Below are positions 60,987 to 64,000 of a stretch of 64,000 bases of DNA, in pieces. The first letter of the stretch is position 1. Every line of letters begins with the position of its first letter. The stretch is taken from assembly GCA_013396655.1 (NCBI GenBank), contig WBMV01007391.1, positions 155,172-219,171 on the forward strand, read 5' to 3'. The position numbers were made by a program, and so were the translations under genes. Origin of the DNA: Campylorhamphus procurvoides. Lineage: Eukaryota; Chordata; Aves; Passeriformes; Dendrocolaptidae. The notes beneath the pieces are model-generated. The model made no database searches and was not told where the DNA came from. It was given only the letters and a program-made list of their open reading frames with translations.

Positions 60987-63184
60987 GTAAGTGGAACACA
61001 TATGTACTCTATGTATTTTAGGAGGGTTTTTTTTTAAAAAATTGGGAATTTAAAAGGAAGCAATTGATACTTGACATCACTCTGTGAACAGGCTGTTTGA
61101 TTACTGCTGTTCTAAGCTATATGATACTATCCAGAGAGCTACAGAGATATAACCCCAGGAAAAAATTATAGGTACTGTAGCAGGTGTGATTTTTTTAATT
61201 AGCTCCACAAGTCCTTGAAGGATGATTTGTGTCTATCCCTGTCTTCAGCTTTATGTAAAGCTCTTTTTTCCATAATTGGAATATATGTTTTCTCAAATGA
61301 AAAAATGTGAACCCTTCATGTAGGAGTATTGGTGGAGATTAACAGGTGAAAATATTTTTCTGTGAAGGCCTAAGGAATAGATCGTGAATTCCAGGTGGAG
61401 TACATTCTGCCTGCCTTTGCTAGACGGGGGTATAGTGATACAATTACAGCCTCAGTGAATCCCCTATCTGCAGGTAATAATTTGATATGATTCTGTAACC
61501 ATCATTTCCAGCAATAGTATATATGAGTATGACTTCTCTAAATTGAGAAAGTGGTTACAAATGTGGCATTTTCAGGTGGTTGACAAACAGCAGTAGCATA
61601 TTGCCAGGTGAATGCAGGAAACACCCCTGAATCCTCCCTGTCTCATTCTGGCATTTAGCCCACACCTGGGATAGCACTTACTGCAGTCCCCTGCCTGCTT
61701 TTAGATTTTATTTTTTTTTTGCTCTCTGCAGTTGGTTCCAGCCTTGTCCTGTCTCTCCTCTTAATTTCACTTTTGCAGATTGTTGGGGCAAAACCAGAAA
61801 ATCTTCTCATTATCTGAGAAGAACTCCCATGTCCCACCAAATTTAACAATCTTCTTTCCCAAGATATGATGGACCTGTTTCTATAATGTCTGTAATTTCT
61901 AATGCACTTTTGATCTGTGCCGTTTCCTGTGGCCAAGAAAGTGTCATCTCTTAATTTCTCAGAAGAATTAGCAATACAAAGCGTGTGCATGCTGAAAGGT
62001 GGTACAAATAATCTTTTATCTGAGGGACCAGGCGAACAATGCTACCTTGATATCTTACCTGAAAGTCAGCACAAAGCATCAGCTACTGTATTAGCCTTAG
62101 ACCTTCTTTTGAATCCTCATAAAGGGTTAGGAAGGCACACGTTAGGAAGGCACACTGTATTGTACTATTCACAAAGGGGAAAGCATCTGAAGAGAAGAAA
62201 ATAACAATGGTGACCTTGTGAGAAACATTCCCCATAAAAGCAAACAGGTCTAGTGAAGCAACAGGAAAGCTCTAAGTTCAGGGACTCTCTGCAGTTTTCT
62301 TCAACTCTTCTTCACAATCTAGTAGTTATTCTACAAATGATAAATCCCTCCTACCCTCCCCCCTTCCCCGAATGCCACACTGATTGCATTTCCAAATTAT
62401 AAGGTATGAAAGTATGGGGTTCATCTTCCCTAGCGCTCTCTGAAAGTCAGGGCTAAGCTTAGTCCTCCAGACTTTCTATACTATTACGAAGAAGAAAGGG
62501 GGTCTGGCAAAGAAAATAGATCTGGAATGTTATTTGTGTCATAAAGTCTGTAAAAATCTGCTTGTTGGCCCTTCTGAGCAGGGAGCGAGATAATGGGCAG
62601 TTGAGGCATGCTTTATGGCAGGACTTCTGTTCTTTATCTCTGTGTCTGTGCCTGTCCCTCATCACTTTTACTTCTTTTTTTTTTTTTTTCCCCCTGGGTA
62701 ATTGCTGCTGCAGAAGGTACATCTGAGCAGCTGAGTCAGTGGACTGTGCCTGTCTGTGGGTAATAGCTGCTGTGTATAACTTGTCCACATCCCACTTCTC
62801 TTCATCCACAAGATGAGAGAGAGCAACTTAGCTGAGCTCCTGCTTTATTTTTGCAGACCTGGGAGATGAAACATGCTCTGATAGAAGACTGAATAAATTA
62901 AAATACTTGATATTTTTGGTGTTATTAATTTGGAACTAAGCTTTGCAACTCTAACTTTGTCAGTGTACTCCAACTCACATAAGAGCTTGCAAATTAATGT
63001 GGGGAACTTGAAGCTTCATCTTTCAGAACGGTTTAGCATCAGTATTTAAATTTCATGCACAGGTTTATCTCATCTCTCTCTGTCAGATACCTGTTTTGGT
63101 TTGAAAATAAGTGGGAATTTTCTGAACTCTTTGTCACTTGTTTTTTCCTGGAGACTAACTTAGAGTGCAAAACCTCTTTTCCAG
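60987..63184 (+). other. GALNT7: GALNT7 intron 9
   Basis: A 2.2-kb intron with a consensus GTAAGT donor. It holds a 15-bp tandem duplication at 62126-62155 and a T-rich run near 62675-62690. No further coding exon was seen. Confidence 0.65.
62126..62155. repeat. 15-bp tandem duplication
   Basis: GTTAGGAAGGCACAC occurs twice, exactly and adjacent. Confidence 0.9.
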
Positions 63185-63283
63185 ATTAGAGGCTTTGAAA
63201 CCTCTTACTGCATCGACAGCATGGGGCACACCAATGGTGGCTTTGTTGAGCTTGGCCCATGCCACAGAATGGGAGGAAATCAG
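63185..63283 (+). CDS. GALNT7: GALNT7 exon 10 (start of ricin-type lectin domain)
   Basis: A 99-nt phase-0 exon, residues 493-525, acceptor CTCTTTTCCAG, donor CAG|GTAAGG. It reads IRGFETSYCIDSMGHTNGGF and then VELGPCHRMGGNQ. The CID motif and the following Cys begin the first (alpha) repeat of the beta-trefoil lectin domain that recognises GalNAc already present on the substrate. The next exon should begin with a Leu-Phe-Arg-type segment. I searched 63284-64000 for it and saw nothing, so the window ends inside intron 10 and the rest of the lectin domain lies downstream. Confidence 0.95.
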
Positions 63284-64000
63284 GTAAGGAGCTTGGAGAC
63301 AAGTCTGAAGGAGAATTGTTTGCTGTGGATTGTTAACAGACTGGTTTTCTGTTAGGTCTGTGCATAAAGCCACTTAGGTGCCAACTACAAGGATGGGAGT
63401 TAGGGTTTTCCATAAGTGTACTGACATTGCTAAAATACAGCAATCTGAAAATACCATTTCAAACCATAATGGTATAAAATTGAAGGCAAATTCATAATCA
63501 CTTCTTCAGAGAAGCAGGTACATGAAGAAGCGACCATATCACTGCATTAGAATAACTACAGCTCTTATCATTGCTGCTGACTCATCACTTCACTTAATAA
63601 TTCATCCTTCAGGATAATCCCTTTATTCACTTTGACTCAGTTATTTCACAAAGTTGTTTTGCTCTAATGGAAGTATAAACACTTTTGTGCAATAACTCCT
63701 CTTCCAGTGCATGAGAGAAGATATTGAATAGAAATTTGTCTCTGCTTCATTTACAAAATAATTGACAGAACATAATTACTATTAGGTGATTGCAATCCAA
63801 GCTTCTCTTGTATTTGACCTGTATATTCACAAACCTACCCACACTACCACACAAACCTGTTGTTCTGTCTTTACATCTCCTTTTTTGATTGGAAATTTTT
63901 TTCAGAATTTAAAGTTCTTATTTAAGCCATTGCAAACTTAAACCAGGCAGATTTTTCACAACAGTCATGAAATCACATGCAGGATGATGTTTTTACACAT
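63284..64000 (+). other. GALNT7: GALNT7 intron 10, start
   Basis: Begins with GTAAGG. The last 717 bases of the window contain no sequence resembling the next lectin exon and no repeat that I recognise. Confidence 0.65.

Larger units (their letters stand above)
27955..63283 (+). other. GALNT7: GALNT7 gene, partial (exons 2-10 in window)
   Basis: Ten coding exons on the + strand (2, 3, 4, 5, 6a, 6b, 7, 8, 9, 10, numbered on the assumption that one upstream exon carries the start codon) join into one open frame of 525 codons when either copy of exon 6 is used. Every intron is GT-AG. The product matches polypeptide GalNAc-transferase 7, as I remember the mammalian sequence, along its whole length. 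It is a Golgi-resident type II membrane glycosyltransferase of CAZy family GT27 that adds alpha-GalNAc to Ser/Thr, favouring substrates already bearing GalNAc. The membrane anchor exon and the last lectin exons were not found here. Intron lengths are 16,366, 5,855, 247, 1,834, 165 (between 6a and 6b), 3,577, 1,889, 1,440 and 2,198 nt. Confidence 0.95.

Noticed and set aside
63284..64000. Search for the next lectin-domain exon
   Set aside because: TTCAG-type acceptors (for example near 63904) are not followed by the expected Leu-Phe-Arg-Ile-like coding sequence in any frame.
1..64000. CRISPR arrays, operons, tRNA or rRNA genes
   Set aside because: No spaced direct repeats, cloverleaf-like segments or rRNA blocks were seen; the sequence is vertebrate intronic DNA.

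Overview
This window is vertebrate genomic DNA, almost certainly from a bird. It has long AT-rich introns, no compact gene array, several CR1 LINE fragments with the 3' tail typical of birds, and a solo long terminal repeat (LTR) of the avian ERVL type. One protein-coding gene is recognisable. It is GALNT7 (polypeptide N-acetylgalactosaminyltransferase 7) on the + strand. Its exon 1 (start codon, cytoplasmic tail, membrane anchor) and last exons (rest of the lectin domain) lie outside the window or were not found.

Layout: 1-300 is a GC- and CpG-rich stretch with no coding exon. 300-27954 is non-coding, most simply read as intron 1, with CR1 fragments at 3093, 6455-8430 (interrupted by an LTR-like insert), 14315, 21306 and 21948, and an older L3/CR1-like remnant at 25480. 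Exon 2 (27955-28409) encodes the luminal stem and the start of the catalytic region. Intron 2 (16.4 kb) carries old CR1 remnants and an LTR-like block near 40.4-41.1 kb. Exons 3, 4, 5, 6a, 6b, 7, 8, 9 and 10 follow between 44776 and 63283. All introns are GT-AG and the phases agree throughout. Taking one of the two exon 6 copies, the exons give a continuous 525-codon frame.

The most interesting feature is a tandem pair of 183-nt exons, 6a (53090-53272) and 6b (53438-53620). They have identical length and phases, differ at 13 of 62 residues and are separated by only 165 nt. Exon 6b resembles the GALNT7 sequence I remember from mammals; 6a is a diverged second copy. Both carry the AWDW motif expected to form part of the acceptor-peptide site. 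The intron between them has no AG dinucleotide for 153 nt before the 6b acceptor, with a strong pyrimidine tract and branch-like sequences close to the 6a donor. This resembles the tropomyosin-type arrangement that makes two exons mutually exclusive. Three TGCATG (RBFOX-type) hexamers lie within 460 nt downstream of 6b. The proposal is a splicing switch that exchanges part of the catalytic domain.

The protein is a Golgi type II membrane enzyme that adds GalNAc to Ser/Thr, and GALNT7 prefers peptides already carrying GalNAc. The exons map to the stem (exon 2), the nucleotide-sugar-binding half (exons 3-5), the acceptor-side segment (6a/6b and 7), the metal-binding His region (8), the linker (9) and the beginning of the ricin-type lectin domain (10).
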